Positions 1 to 9,316 of a stretch of DNA of 64,000 bases are shown one piece after another. The stretch lies in NCBI RefSeq assembly GCF_008123965.1, contig NZ_VSTH01000047.1, forward strand, positions 72,286-136,285. Reading direction: 5' to 3'. Below the pieces are notes generated by a model. That model made no database searches. It was not told the DNA's origin and saw only the letters and a list, made by a program, of their open reading frames with translations. Within the stretch, counting starts at the first letter, position 1, and every line of letters begins with the position of its first letter. The DNA is from Bradyrhizobium hipponense (GTDB lineage Bacteria; Pseudomonadota; Alphaproteobacteria; Rhizobiales; Xanthobacteraceae). The position numbers were made by a program, and so were the translations under genes.

Positions 1-170
1 GTGAAGCCCTGGAAGCGCGACCCGCGCTGGACCAGCATCACGCCGAGGATCTCCTCGAGCTGCTTCAGCCCGGTTGACATGGTTGGTTGCGTCACGCCGC
101 ACACCTCAGCGGCCCGGCCGAAATGCCGCTCCTTTGCCAGCGCCAGCAACAGTTCAAGCTTGTCGAGCAA
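1..170 (-). CDS. LysR-type transcriptional regulator, N-terminal part (cut by window edge)
   Basis: Reverse-strand reading gives a typical LysR-family N-terminal winged helix-turn-helix ([20 protein letters not shown], then [13 protein letters not shown]), running off the left edge. No ATG fits. The frame is closed by a stop near 205, so a TTG at 168-170 is the likeliest start, but this is uncertain. The gene diverges from the fds operon. LysR-type FdsR proteins control fds operons in other bacteria, so a role as the formate dehydrogenase regulator is a reasonable inference. Only about 56 codons are visible, and the effector domain lies outside the window. Confidence 0.75.
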   Translation of the reverse strand, partial: MLDKLELLLALAKERHFGRAAEVCGVTQPTMSTGLKQLEEILGVMLVQRGSRFQGF

Positions 171-268
171 CCGCGCATCCCCTTGGATTCTGTCGTGGCA
201 TGCAAGCTAGCACGGCCCAGCCCCTCTCAACACGCAAAAACCGCCGGACCGAACGGCGCCAATCGCAT

Positions 269-316
269 TTTCGTATCGACCGATTGCGCTCGGAAATCGA
301 TCTGAATTCGCAATCG
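269..316. promoter_or_regulatory. Inverted repeat in the divergent lysR-fdsG promoter region
   Basis: CGATTGCG at 281-288 is matched by its exact complement CGCAATCG at 309-316 with a 20-base spacer. A related AATCGCA lies at 270-276. It sits between the divergent LysR-type gene and fdsG, where a LysR-type operator is expected. The rest of 171-394 shows no gene. Binding is inferred, not shown. Confidence 0.4.
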
Positions 317-394
317 CAGCATGAGACAGCTTTATTGATCTTCGAACGATTCCAAATACTCATAGGGGTCAGTCACTCCGGCCGAGAATGAAGA

Positions 395-883
395 ATGACA
401 GCGGTTTACGAAGCTCGTCACGAACCTTGGGATGAAACGCGCGGCGCCGAGATCATCGCCGAACATGCCAGCCAGGAAGGCGCGACGCTGGTCGTCCTGC
501 ACGCGCTCCAAAAGGCATTCGGCTACGTGCCGGAGGCAGCCATTCCCATGGTGGCTCAGGCGCTCAATCTGTCGCGCGCCGAGGTCCATGGCGTGTTCAC
601 GTTCTACCATGATTTCCGCCACAAGCCGGCGGGCCGCCATGTCCTGAAACTCTGCCGCGCCGAAGCCTGCCAGGCTGCGGGCGGCGATGCGCTGGCTGCA
701 CGCGCCGAGGCCAGGCTCGGCGTGTCGCTCGGCAACACCACGGCCGATGATCGCGTTACGCTGGAGCCGATCTACTGCCTCGGCCTGTGCGCGACTGCGC
801 CGTCGGCAATGCTCGACGGACGCCTCGTCGGCCGGCTCGATGAGAAGCGCCTCGATGCACTGATGGCGGAGGCCCAACGATGA
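395..883 (+). CDS. fdsG: NAD-dependent formate dehydrogenase gamma subunit
   Basis: The 162-aa product is a NuoE-like subunit of the soluble molybdenum formate dehydrogenase. It belongs to the electron-input module that passes electrons from formate to NAD+. Four cysteines in the family pattern (C87, C92, C128, C132; CRAEAC and CLGLC) should bind one [2Fe-2S] cluster. The length is normal for the family. The stop overlaps the fdsB start by four bases (ATGA at 880-883), indicating translational coupling. It is the first gene of the fdsGBACD operon. The ribosome-binding site is weak, but no better start exists. Confidence 0.95.
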   Translation: MTAVYEARHEPWDETRGAEIIAEHASQEGATLVVLHALQKAFGYVPEAAIPMVAQALNLSRAEVHGVFTFYHDFRHKPAGRHVLKLCRAEACQAAGGDALAARAEARLGVSLGNTTADDRVTLEPIYCLGLCATAPSAMLDGRLVGRLDEKRLDALMAEAQR

Positions 884-2436
884 GCATGCGTCTGTTCGTC
901 TCGCGCGATGCGGGTGCGCTTGCCGTCGGCGCCGACGAGGTCGCGCTGGCGCTGCAACAGGCTGCGGCCACGCGTGGCGTCGCCGTCGAGATCGTCAGGA
1001 CCGGTTCTCGCGGCCTGTACTGGCTGGAACCGCTGGTCGAGGTCGCGACGCCGCACGGCCGGATCGCGTTCGGACCGGTCACCGAGAGCGACGTGCCCTC
1101 GCTGCTTGATGCGCTCGCCAGCAACACCCCGCATCTGCTGCGGTTAGGGGCGACCGACGAGATCCCCTGGCTGAAGCGCCAGACTCGCCTGACCTTCGCG
1201 CGCTGTGGCGTGATCGATCCGCGCTCGCTTGGGGATTACCGCGCCCATGGCGGCTACAAGGGCCTGGAGCGCGCGCTGTCGCTCGGCTCCGATGCGATCC
1301 TCACCGAGGTCACCGCGTCCGGATTGCGCGGCCGCGGCGGCGCGGGCTTTCCGACCGGCATCAAGTGGAAGACGGTCGCGCAAGCGAAGGCGGATCGTAA
1401 GTTCATCGTCTGCAACGCCGATGAAGGCGACAGCGGCACTTTCGCAGACCGCATGATCATGGAAGGCGATCCCTTTCTCGTCATCGAGGGCATGACGACC
1501 GCCGCGATCACCGTCGGCGCGACCAAGGGGTACATCTACATCCGCAGCGAATATCCGCACGCGGTCGAAGCAATGAGCGCGGCGATCAATGCGGCAAAGC
1601 GCGGTGGCTATCTCGGTGACAAGATCGGCGGCTCCACGCACAGCTTCGATCTCGAAGTGCGGGTCGGCGCCGGCGCTTACGTCTGCGGCGAAGAGACGTC
1701 GCTGCTGGAAAGCCTCGAAGGCCGCCGCGGTCTCGTGCGCGCAAAGCCGCCGCTGCCGGCGCATCACGGCCTGTTCGGCAAGCCGACCGTGATCAACAAC
1801 GTGCTGTCGTTCGCAGCCATCCCCTTCATCCTCGCCGAAGGCGCCACGGCCTATGCGGATTTCGGCATGGGCCGCTCGCGCGGCACGATGCCGATCCAGC
1901 TTGCCGGCAACATCCGCCATGGCGGGCTGTTCGAGACCGCGTTCGGCGTAACGCTCGGCGAACTCGTCGACGACATCGGCGGCGGCACCGCCACGGGCCG
2001 TCCGGTCCGCGCGGTCCAGGTCGGCGGCCCGCTCGGCGCCTATTTCCCCCGCGCGCTGTTCGACACGCCGTTCGACTACGAGGCCTTCGCTGCGCGCGAC
2101 GGCCTGATCGGCCATGGCGGCATCGTCGTGTTCGACGACAGCGTCGACATGCGCAGGCAGGCCCGCTTCGCGATGGAATTTTGCGCCGTCGAATCCTGCG
2201 GCAAGTGCACGCCCTGCCGGATCGGCTCGACCCGCGGCGTCGAGACCATCGAGAAGATCATGCGCGGCGAGCGCGTGAGCGAAAACCTCGCGATCGTCGA
2301 GGACCTCTGCAACACCATGAAATTCGGCTCGCTCTGCGCGCTCGGCGGCTTCACGCCCTACCCCGTGCTCAGCGCATTGAAGCACTTCCGGGAGGATTTC
2401 GTCCCGGCCCCAAGCACGCTTCAGGCCGCGGAATAG
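880..2436 (+). CDS. fdsB: NAD-dependent formate dehydrogenase beta subunit
   Basis: The 518-aa NuoF-like subunit binds FMN and NAD and carries one [4Fe-4S] cluster. The glycine-rich FMN loop is at residues 151-157 (GRGGAGF). The cluster ligands are C440, C443 and C446 (ESCGKCTPC) plus C486 (SLCALGG). The first ~105 residues correspond to the thioredoxin-like domain fused in FdsB proteins and lack the four cluster cysteines, as expected because the neighbouring FdsG carries that cluster. It lies 10 bases before fdsA in the same operon. Confidence 0.96.
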   Translation: MSMRLFVSRDAGALAVGADEVALALQQAAATRGVAVEIVRTGSRGLYWLEPLVEVATPHGRIAFGPVTESDVPSLLDALASNTPHLLRLGATDEIPWLKRQTRLTFARCGVIDPRSLGDYRAHGGYKGLERALSLGSDAILTEVTASGLRGRGGAGFPTGIKWKTVAQAKADRKFIVCNADEGDSGTFADRMIMEGDPFLVIEGMTTAAITVGATKGYIYIRSEYPHAVEAMSAAINAAKRGGYLGDKIGGSTHSFDLEVRVGAGAYVCGEETSLLESLEGRRGLVRAKPPLPAHHGLFGKPTVINNVLSFAAIPFILAEGATAYADFGMGRSRGTMPIQLAGNIRHGGLFETAFGVTLGELVDDIGGGTATGRPVRAVQVGGPLGAYFPRALFDTPFDYEAFAARDGLIGHGGIVVFDDSVDMRRQARFAMEFCAVESCGKCTPCRIGSTRGVETIEKIMRGERVSENLAIVEDLCNTMKFGSLCALGGFTPYPVLSALKHFREDFVPAPSTLQAAE

Positions 2437-2446
2437 GAGAACGACG

Positions 2447-5320
2447 ATGTCTCTGATCGAAGAAATCGACTTCGGCACGCCGCGCTCGAAATCGGAAACG
2501 ATGGTCACCCTGACCATCGACGGCAAAGAGGTCACGGTGCCCGAGGGCACCTCGATCATGCGTGCCGCGATGGACGCAGGCCACCAGATCCCAAAGCTCT
2601 GCGCGACCGACATGGTGGATGCGTTCGGCTCCTGCCGTCTCTGCCTCGTCGAGATCGAGGGCCGAGCCGGCACGCCGGCCTCCTGCACCACGCCGGTGGT
2701 GCCCGGCCTCGTCGTGTACACCCAGACGGAGCGGCTGAAGACGCTGCGCAAGGGCGTGATGGAGCTCTACATCTCGGACCATCCGCTCGACTGCCTCACC
2801 TGCGGCGCCAATGGCGATTGCGAATTGCAGGACATGGCCGGTGCCGTGGGCCTGCGCGACGTGCGCTACGGCTATGAAGGCGAGAACCACGTCTTCGCAA
2901 AATCAAATGGCGAGGTGAATCCCGCCTGGATGCCGAAGGACGAGTCCAATCCCTATTTCACCTACGATCCCTCCAAGTGCATCGTCTGCTCGCGCTGTGT
3001 CCGCGCCTGCGAGGAGGTGCAAGGCACCTTCGCGCTGACCATCTCCGGGCGCGGCTTCGACAGCCGCGTCTCGCCCGGCATGAGCGAGAGCTTCCTCGGC
3101 TCCGAATGCGTCTCCTGCGGCGCCTGCGTGCAGGCCTGCCCGACCGCGACGCTGACGGAAAAGTCGGTGATCGAGATCGGCCAGCCCGAGCACTCCGTGG
3201 TCACCACCTGCGCCTATTGCGGCGTCGGCTGCACCTTCAAGGCCGAGATGCGCGGCGAGGAAGTCGTGCGCATGGTGCCCTATAAGGACGGCAAGGCCAA
3301 TCGCGGCCATTCCTGCGTCAAGGGCCGTTTCGCCTGGGGCTATACCAACCACAAGGAACGCATCCTCAAGCCGATGATCCGCGAAAGGATCGAGGATCCC
3401 TGGCGCGAAGTGTCGTGGGATGAGGCGTTCTCGTTTGCCGCCACGAAGATGCGCAGCATCCAGGAGAAATATGGCCGCGATGCCATCGGCGGCATCACCT
3501 CGTCGCGCTGCACCAACGAAGAAACCTATCTGGTGCAGAAGCTGATCCGCGCCGGCTTCGGCAACAACAACGTCGACACCTGCGCACGCGTCTGCCATTC
3601 ACCGACCGGCTATGGCCTGTCGCAGACCTTCGGCACGTCCGCTGGCACGCAGGACTTCGACTCGGTGGAGAATACCGACGTCGCCATGATCATCGGCGCA
3701 AATCCGGCCTCGGCTCATCCCGTCTTCGCATCGCGCCTGAAGAAGCGGTTGCGCCAGGGCGCAAAGCTGATCGTGATCGATCCGCGTCGCACCGAGATGG
3801 TGGAATCGCCTCACGTCAAGGCGCTGCATCTACCGCTGATGCCCGGCACCAACGTCGCCGTCGTGACGGCGCTGGCCCATGTCATCGTCACCGAAGGCCT
3901 CGTCAACGAAGCCTTCGTGCGCGAGCGCTGCGACTGGAGCGAGTTCGAGGAATGGGCTGCGTTCGTCGCTCAGCCAAAGAACAGCCCGGAGGCGACCGCG
4001 ATCCTGACCGGCGTAGATCCGAAGGACCTGCGCGAAGCCGCACGCATCTACGCCACCGGCGGCAACGGCGCGATCTATTACGGCCTCGGCGTCACCGAGC
4101 ACAGCCAGGGCTCGACCACCGTGATCGCGATTGCCAACCTCGCGATGGCGACCGGCAATATCGGCCGTCCCGGCGTCGGCGTGAACCCGCTGCGCGGCCA
4201 GAACAACGTGCAGGGCTCCTGCGACATGGGCTCGTTCCCGCATGAGCTGCCCGGCTATCGCCACATCTCGGGCGATGCCGTGCGCGACCAGTTCGAGGCG
4301 CTGTGGAACGTCAAGCTCAACCCCGAACCGGGCCTGCGCATTCCCAACATGTTCGATGCCGCGATCGAAGGCACGTTCATGGGCATCTATGTCCAGGGCG
4401 AGGACATCCTGCAATCCGACCCGAACACCAAGCATGTGGTCGCGGCGCTCTCCGCGATGGAATGCGTCATCGTCCACGACCTGTTCCTGAACGAAACCGC
4501 GAACTACGCCCACGTCTTCCTGCCCGGCTCGAGCTTCCTCGAGAAGGACGGCACCTTCACCAATGCAGAGCGCCGCATCCAGCGCGTGCGCAAGGTGATG
4601 ACGCCGAAGAACGGGCTCGCCGACTGGGAGGTCACGATCGGCCTTGCCAAGGCCATGGGCCTCGACATGCACTACAATCACCCGTCCGAGATCATGGACG
4701 AGATCGCGGCGCTGACCCCGACCTTCGCCGGCGTCTCCTACGCCAAGCTCGACGAGCTCGGCTCGGTGCAGTGGCCCTGCAATGAAAAGGCGCCGGAGGG
4801 TACGCCGGTGATGCACATCGACGGCTTCGTCCGCGGCAAGGGCAAGTTCGTCGTCACTGAATATATTGCCACCGACGAACGCACCGGCCCCCGCTTTCCG
4901 CTGCTGCTGACCACGGGCCGCATCCTCAGCCAGTACAATGTCGGTGCGCAGACCCGCCGCACCGAGAACGTGGTCTGGCATGCCGAGGACCGGCTGGAGA
5001 TCCATCCCCACGACGCCGAGCAGCGCGGCGTGCGCGACGGCGACTGGGTGCGGCTGCAGAGCCGCGCCGGCGAGACCACGCTGCGCGCGGAGATCACCGA
5101 CCGGGTCGCGCCGGGCGTGGTCTACACCACGTTCCATCACCCGGACACGCAGGCCAACGTCATCACCACGGACTATTCGGACTGGGCGACCAATTGTCCC
5201 GAATACAAGGTCACGGCGGTGCAGATCTCGCCGTCGAACGGCCCGTCCGACTGGCAGAAGACCTATGACGCGCAGGCGCGGCACTCCCGCCGCATCGCGC
5301 CGGCCGAAGCCGCGGAGTAG
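2447..5320 (+). CDS. fdsA: NAD-dependent formate dehydrogenase alpha (catalytic) subunit
   Basis: The 957-aa catalytic subunit oxidises formate to CO2 at a molybdenum bis-MGD centre. Visible cluster sites in order are: plant-type [2Fe-2S] (C52, C63, C66, C80); NuoG-like His-Cys [4Fe-4S] (H112, C116, C119, C125); two ferredoxin [4Fe-4S] (C178/181/184/188 and C221/224/227/231); and the Mo-proximal [4Fe-4S] starting CAYCGVGC at C255. The active-site pair is C383-H384 (ARVCHS), so this is a cysteine rather than a selenocysteine enzyme. A good ribosome-binding site (GGAGAACGACG) precedes the ATG. Length and order match cytoplasmic FdsA. Confidence 0.97.
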   Translation: MSLIEEIDFGTPRSKSETMVTLTIDGKEVTVPEGTSIMRAAMDAGHQIPKLCATDMVDAFGSCRLCLVEIEGRAGTPASCTTPVVPGLVVYTQTERLKTLRKGVMELYISDHPLDCLTCGANGDCELQDMAGAVGLRDVRYGYEGENHVFAKSNGEVNPAWMPKDESNPYFTYDPSKCIVCSRCVRACEEVQGTFALTISGRGFDSRVSPGMSESFLGSECVSCGACVQACPTATLTEKSVIEIGQPEHSVVTTCAYCGVGCTFKAEMRGEEVVRMVPYKDGKANRGHSCVKGRFAWGYTNHKERILKPMIRERIEDPWREVSWDEAFSFAATKMRSIQEKYGRDAIGGITSSRCTNEETYLVQKLIRAGFGNNNVDTCARVCHSPTGYGLSQTFGTSAGTQDFDSVENTDVAMIIGANPASAHPVFASRLKKRLRQGAKLIVIDPRRTEMVESPHVKALHLPLMPGTNVAVVTALAHVIVTEGLVNEAFVRERCDWSEFEEWAAFVAQPKNSPEATAILTGVDPKDLREAARIYATGGNGAIYYGLGVTEHSQGSTTVIAIANLAMATGNIGRPGVGVNPLRGQNNVQGSCDMGSFPHELPGYRHISGDAVRDQFEALWNVKLNPEPGLRIPNMFDAAIEGTFMGIYVQGEDILQSDPNTKHVVAALSAMECVIVHDLFLNETANYAHVFLPGSSFLEKDGTFTNAERRIQRVRKVMTPKNGLADWEVTIGLAKAMGLDMHYNHPSEIMDEIAALTPTFAGVSYAKLDELGSVQWPCNEKAPEGTPVMHIDGFVRGKGKFVVTEYIATDERTGPRFPLLLTTGRILSQYNVGAQTRRTENVVWHAEDRLEIHPHDAEQRGVRDGDWVRLQSRAGETTLRAEITDRVAPGVVYTTFHHPDTQANVITTDYSDWATNCPEYKVTAVQISPSNGPSDWQKTYDAQARHSRRIAPAEAAE

Positions 5321-5324
5321 CGGC

Positions 5325-6149
5325 ATGCACGTGCCGGTCCAGGCCATCGACCGCGAAATATGGCGCAACGACGTCGCGTCCGAAGGGGCGCGGCTGGTCC
5401 CCGAGGAGACGCCGCTGGCGCTGACCTATAATGGCGGCACCTATGCCGTCATGATGGGTACGCCGCAGAACCTGGAGGATTTTGCCGTCGGCTTCAGCCT
5501 GGACGAAGGCATCGTCAAATCCGTCGATGAAATCCGATCGCTCGAGGTGGTCCGTCTCGACGAGGGGATCGAACTGCGCATGTGGCTGGCATCGGAGGAC
5601 GTCGGGCGGATCAGCGAGCGCCGCCGCCACATTGCAGGCCCGACCGGTTGCGGGATCTGCGGCATCGATTCCATTGCGGAAGCCGTGCGGCCGGCAGCGG
5701 TGGTGCCGCAGGGGCAGACCTTCACGCCGGAGCAGATCATGGCGGCGATGCAGGCCATCGCGCCGCTACAGTCGATCAATCTGCAAACCCGCGCCGTCCA
5801 CGCCGCGGCGTTCTGGGCACCGCCCCGCGGCATCGTCGCACTGCGCGAGGATGTCGGCCGCCATAACGCGCTCGACAAGCTCGCCGGTTCGCTGGCGCGC
5901 AGCCGGACGGATGCAAGCGGCGGCCTGGTGCTGCTGACGAGCCGCGTCTCGGTGGAGATGGTGCAGAAGACCGCCGCAATCGGCGCGCCGGTGATGGTCG
6001 CAGTCTCCGCGCCCACCGCGCTTGCGGTACGCACCGCGGAGGCAGCCGGTATCACGCTGATTGCGATTGCGCGGCAGGACGGGTTCGAAGTGTTTACGCA
6101 TGGCAGCCGGGTCGTGGCCCATGCCACGGAGGTTGCCGATGTCGCCTGA
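5325..6149 (+). CDS. fdhD: Formate dehydrogenase accessory protein FdhD/FdsC
   Basis: The 274-aa product is a FdhD/FdsC-family maturation factor. This family transfers sulfur to, or handles, the bis-MGD cofactor before insertion into FdsA. The conserved CxxC motif is seen as GCGICG around residue 109. The frame stays open far upstream inside fdsA, but ATG 5325, four bases after the fdsA stop, gives the family-typical N-terminus. The last 11 bases overlap the start of fdsD. It acts in the cytoplasm with the other fds products. Confidence 0.95.
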   Translation: MHVPVQAIDREIWRNDVASEGARLVPEETPLALTYNGGTYAVMMGTPQNLEDFAVGFSLDEGIVKSVDEIRSLEVVRLDEGIELRMWLASEDVGRISERRRHIAGPTGCGICGIDSIAEAVRPAAVVPQGQTFTPEQIMAAMQAIAPLQSINLQTRAVHAAAFWAPPRGIVALREDVGRHNALDKLAGSLARSRTDASGGLVLLTSRVSVEMVQKTAAIGAPVMVAVSAPTALAVRTAEAAGITLIAIARQDGFEVFTHGSRVVAHATEVADVA

Positions 6150-6372
6150 CCGCCTGATCTACATGGCCAACCAGATTGGCACGTTCTTCCGCAGCCAGGG
6201 CCACGACAAGGCCGTGCCGGGGATCGCCGAGCACATCAAGAAGTTCTGGGATCCCCGGATGAAGCGGGCGATCTTCGCCCATCTCGATGCCGGCGGTGCG
6301 GGCCTGGAGCCGAATGTCCGCGAGGCCCTTATCGCGCTGAAGCAGGCGATGTTGCTTCCAACAGCGCCCTGA
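6139..6372 (+). CDS. fdsD: Formate dehydrogenase delta subunit
   Basis: This is the small 77-aa FdsD subunit (MSPDRLIYMANQIGTFFRSQ...), a non-cofactor component needed for assembly or stability of FdsABG. The start is ATG 6139, overlapping the fdhD end; a longer reading of the frame begins inside fdhD and is not family-like. It closes the operon. Its 3' end overlaps the 3' end of the convergent glnE by 44 bases (6329-6372). Confidence 0.9.
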   Translation: MSPDRLIYMANQIGTFFRSQGHDKAVPGIAEHIKKFWDPRMKRAIFAHLDAGGAGLEPNVREALIALKQAMLLPTAP

Positions 6373-9316
6373 ACACGCGCCGTACTTCGGCCTGCGTTTC
6401 CTTCACGCGCGCCTCGAGCGATGAGAAATCCGGCGCATCGCCGGCCCGCGCCATCATCCGCTGAAGGTCGGTGCCGGCCGTCTCCGGCCTGAAGCGGTCG
6501 CTGACGCAAAGCCGCAGGATCTGCGTGAGGTCGTAATAGAGCCGCGTGGCAGCGCGCAGGATTTCGGCCTCAGATTGCGGCAGCACACCGAGCCTGGCGG
6601 CGTTCTCCAGCACTTGCATCGTGCCGACATCCAGGATTTCCGGCTTTGCGTGAGCATGGACGAGCTGGAGATATTGCGCGATGAAGTCGATGTCGATCAT
6701 GCCGCCGGCGGCATATTTCAGATCCCAGTAATCGGTCTCGCCCTTCTCCTGCGCGATCGCACGCCGCATGTCCGCGACGTCGGTCGCGATGATCACGGGG
6801 TCGCAGCGGCGGGTCAGGACGTCGCGGATCACGGCCTCGATCCGTTCGCGAAACTCCGGCGATGCCGACACCACGCGCGCGCGCGTCAGCGCCATGTGCT
6901 CCCAGGTCCAGGCCTCGTTGGCCTGGTAGTCCGCGAAGGAGACGAGGCTTGACGCCACCGGACCGGCGCGCCCCGAAGGACGCAGCCGCATGTCGACCTC
7001 GTAGAGCACGCCGTAATTGGTTCGCGTGGTGAAGGCGCTGATCAGGCGCTGGGTGAAGCGGGCGAAGTAATGCGCACCCTGCAGCGACTTCGGCCCATCC
7101 GAGTCCGGATGGTCGCTGTCGAAATCATAGAGCAGGATCAGGTCGAGATCGGAGGACGCGGTCATTTCGCGGCTGCCGAGCCGGCCCATGGCGAGGATCG
7201 CGGTTTCCTGGCCCTGGATACGGCCGTGCTGGGCGGCGAAGCGGTCGGCAACGAGGCCGTGCACGGTGTGGACGATGCCTTCGGCGACGTCGGCAAACGC
7301 CGTGCTCGCCTGTTGCGCCGAGACGGTGCCGGAAAGAATGCGCGTGCCGATCAGGAATAGGCTCTCCTGTCCGAACAGGCGCAGGCGATCCAGAAACTCC
7401 TCGTATGAACTCGCGTCCTGCACCGTGGCCGCGAGCCGCTCCGACAATTCCTGCCGGTCCGGCATCGCGCCGAAGAAGCGTGGATCGATCAGACCGTCCA
7501 TCAGCTGGGGCTTCCGCGCCAGCATCTCGCCAAGCCGCGGTGCCGCACCGAGCACCAGCGCCACCAGCGCGACGAGTTCGCGGTTCTGGCCGAGCAGCGT
7601 GACCAGCCGCCCGCCGCGCTGCAGCGCCTGAAGAAAATGATCAAACGCAACCACCGCGCGGTCCGGCTCCTCCGCATGCGCGAGGCCGTCGATCAGGGCT
7701 GGAAGAAACTCGACAAAGGCGCTTCGCGTCGCCTCAACGCGGAACACGCGGTAGTTGCCGTCGATCCAGTCGCGCATGGTCTGCGCGACGGCAGCGGGCT
7801 TCTTGAAGCCGAGCGACGCCAGATGCTGGAGCAGGCGCGGCTCCTCGGGACCGGCGCGGTAATCGATCGCCGGCAATTTCGCCGTGCCGGTCGGGTCGTC
7901 ACTCTCGAACAGCTTTTCGTAGTGTCCCTGGACGATTTCCAGCTGGCGCAGCATGTCGCGCGCGAAGGCCTCGCGATCCGGGTAGCCGAAGAACCAGGCA
8001 AAGCGCTCGACTGCCTTCTTGTCTTCGGGCAGCGCATGGGTCTGCTCGTCGGCGATCATCTGGAGGCGGTGCTCGACCCGGCGCAGAAACGCGTATGCCA
8101 TGGCCAACTCGTCGCGCGCCGTGAAGGTGATCCAGTTGCTGGCGGCGAGCACGTCGAGCGCGGCGAGGGTCGGCCGCACCCGCAACTCCGGATGGCGGCC
8201 GCCCGCGATCAATTGCTGGGTTTGCGCAAAAAATTCGATCTCGCGGATGCCGCCGCGCCCGACCTTGACGTTATGGCTTTCGACCGCGATTTCACTCTGC
8301 CCGCGATAGGTCTGCATCTGCCGCTTCATGTCGTGAACGTCGGCAAGCGCGGCGAAGTCGAGATGCTTGCGCCAGACGAAGGGAGAGATTTCGGCGAGCA
8401 GCGCCTCGCCTGCTTTGAGATCACCGGCGCAAGCACGCGCCTTGATCATCGCGGCGCGCTCCCAGGTGCGCCCTTCCCGCTCGTAGTAATCGAGCGCAGC
8501 GTCCCGTGAGATCGCCACCTGCGTCGAGGACGGATCGGGACGCAGGCGCAGATCGACGCGGAAGACGTAGCCGTCATAGGTGCGCTGCTGGAGAATGCGC
8601 GCCATGGCTTGCGTCACCCGGACAAAGAACGGTTGCGGCTCGATGTCGGGCGCCAGTGTCGTGGCGTCGGGATCGAAGAACACGATGAGGTCGATGTCGC
8701 TGGAATAATTCAGCTCGCCCGCGCCCATCTTGCCCATCGCGAGCACGATCAGGCCGCAGCCCTCTTCCGGCACCTCGGGATCGGGTGGCGAGAGTTTTCC
8801 GCGTGCGGCCTCCTGCCGCAGCAGAAACTGGAGCGCCGCCTGCACGGAGGACACGGCAACATCGGTCAGAGCCGCTGTCACGCGCATCACCGGCCAGACC
8901 CCGCCGATATCGCATAGCGCGGTCAGAAGCGCCGCCTCCGCCTTCGTGCGGCGAAGCAGCCGCATCACTTCGGCCTCATCGGCTGCAGCGAGCACCGCGC
9001 TTCTCGCCTCTGCAATCAACGCCTCGAGATGCGTATCCGGATCGCATTGCAGAAGCCGGATCAGGCGCGGCGGATCGGCGCGCATCAGCTCGAACAGATA
9101 AGGCGAGAATTCCGCGATGCCGGCCAGGATATCCCGCGCCAGGGGATGGACCAGAAATGCTTCAAGACGGACGGACTGTGCCGGCTCGAGCTCGGCCAGC
9201 CAATTTTCAAAACGTCGTTCGTCGGTTGCGGAAGCGGCAATATGGGGAGCCTCCGCGAAACGCGCGGCCAGGCCCTCGCCATGCTTGTCCGCGTTTCCCG
9301 GCGCGGAGTGGTTCAT
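6329..9316 (-). CDS. glnE: Bifunctional glutamine synthetase adenylyltransferase/adenylyl-removing enzyme
   Basis: The 995-aa GlnE has two nucleotidyltransferase domains that remove AMP from, and add AMP to, glutamine synthetase under PII control. The paired acidic active-site motifs are visible as SSDIDL near residue 203 and SSDLDL near residue 722. The start at 9316 (MNHSAPG) is chosen because it overlaps the upstream kinase stop by four bases; the open frame extends further only inside that kinase gene. It is the last gene of a regulator-kinase-glnE unit and converges with fdsD. Confidence 0.95.
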   Translation of the reverse strand: MNHSAPGNADKHGEGLAARFAEAPHIAASATDERRFENWLAELEPAQSVRLEAFLVHPLARDILAGIAEFSPYLFELMRADPPRLIRLLQCDPDTHLEALIAEARSAVLAAADEAEVMRLLRRTKAEAALLTALCDIGGVWPVMRVTAALTDVAVSSVQAALQFLLRQEAARGKLSPPDPEVPEEGCGLIVLAMGKMGAGELNYSSDIDLIVFFDPDATTLAPDIEPQPFFVRVTQAMARILQQRTYDGYVFRVDLRLRPDPSSTQVAISRDAALDYYEREGRTWERAAMIKARACAGDLKAGEALLAEISPFVWRKHLDFAALADVHDMKRQMQTYRGQSEIAVESHNVKVGRGGIREIEFFAQTQQLIAGGRHPELRVRPTLAALDVLAASNWITFTARDELAMAYAFLRRVEHRLQMIADEQTHALPEDKKAVERFAWFFGYPDREAFARDMLRQLEIVQGHYEKLFESDDPTGTAKLPAIDYRAGPEEPRLLQHLASLGFKKPAAVAQTMRDWIDGNYRVFRVEATRSAFVEFLPALIDGLAHAEEPDRAVVAFDHFLQALQRGGRLVTLLGQNRELVALVALVLGAAPRLGEMLARKPQLMDGLIDPRFFGAMPDRQELSERLAATVQDASSYEEFLDRLRLFGQESLFLIGTRILSGTVSAQQASTAFADVAEGIVHTVHGLVADRFAAQHGRIQGQETAILAMGRLGSREMTASSDLDLILLYDFDSDHPDSDGPKSLQGAHYFARFTQRLISAFTTRTNYGVLYEVDMRLRPSGRAGPVASSLVSFADYQANEAWTWEHMALTRARVVSASPEFRERIEAVIRDVLTRRCDPVIIATDVADMRRAIAQEKGETDYWDLKYAAGGMIDIDFIAQYLQLVHAHAKPEILDVGTMQVLENAARLGVLPQSEAEILRAATRLYYDLTQILRLCVSDRFRPETAGTDLQRMMARAGDAPDFSSLEARVKETQAEVRRVFRALLEATSPASAR

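Noticed and set aside
1144..2751. 535-codon minus-strand open frame across fdsB/fdsA
   Set aside because: It is antisense to well-matched fdsB with full cofactor motifs; composition is typical of GC-rich shadow frames.
4938..5324. Extended N-terminus for the FdhD gene
   Set aside because: The extra 129 residues lie within fdsA in another frame and are Arg/Pro-rich; ATG 5325 gives the family start.
3830..5368. 512-codon minus-strand open frame across fdsA
   Set aside because: Antisense shadow of the catalytic subunit; Arg/Ala/Gly/His-rich with no motif.
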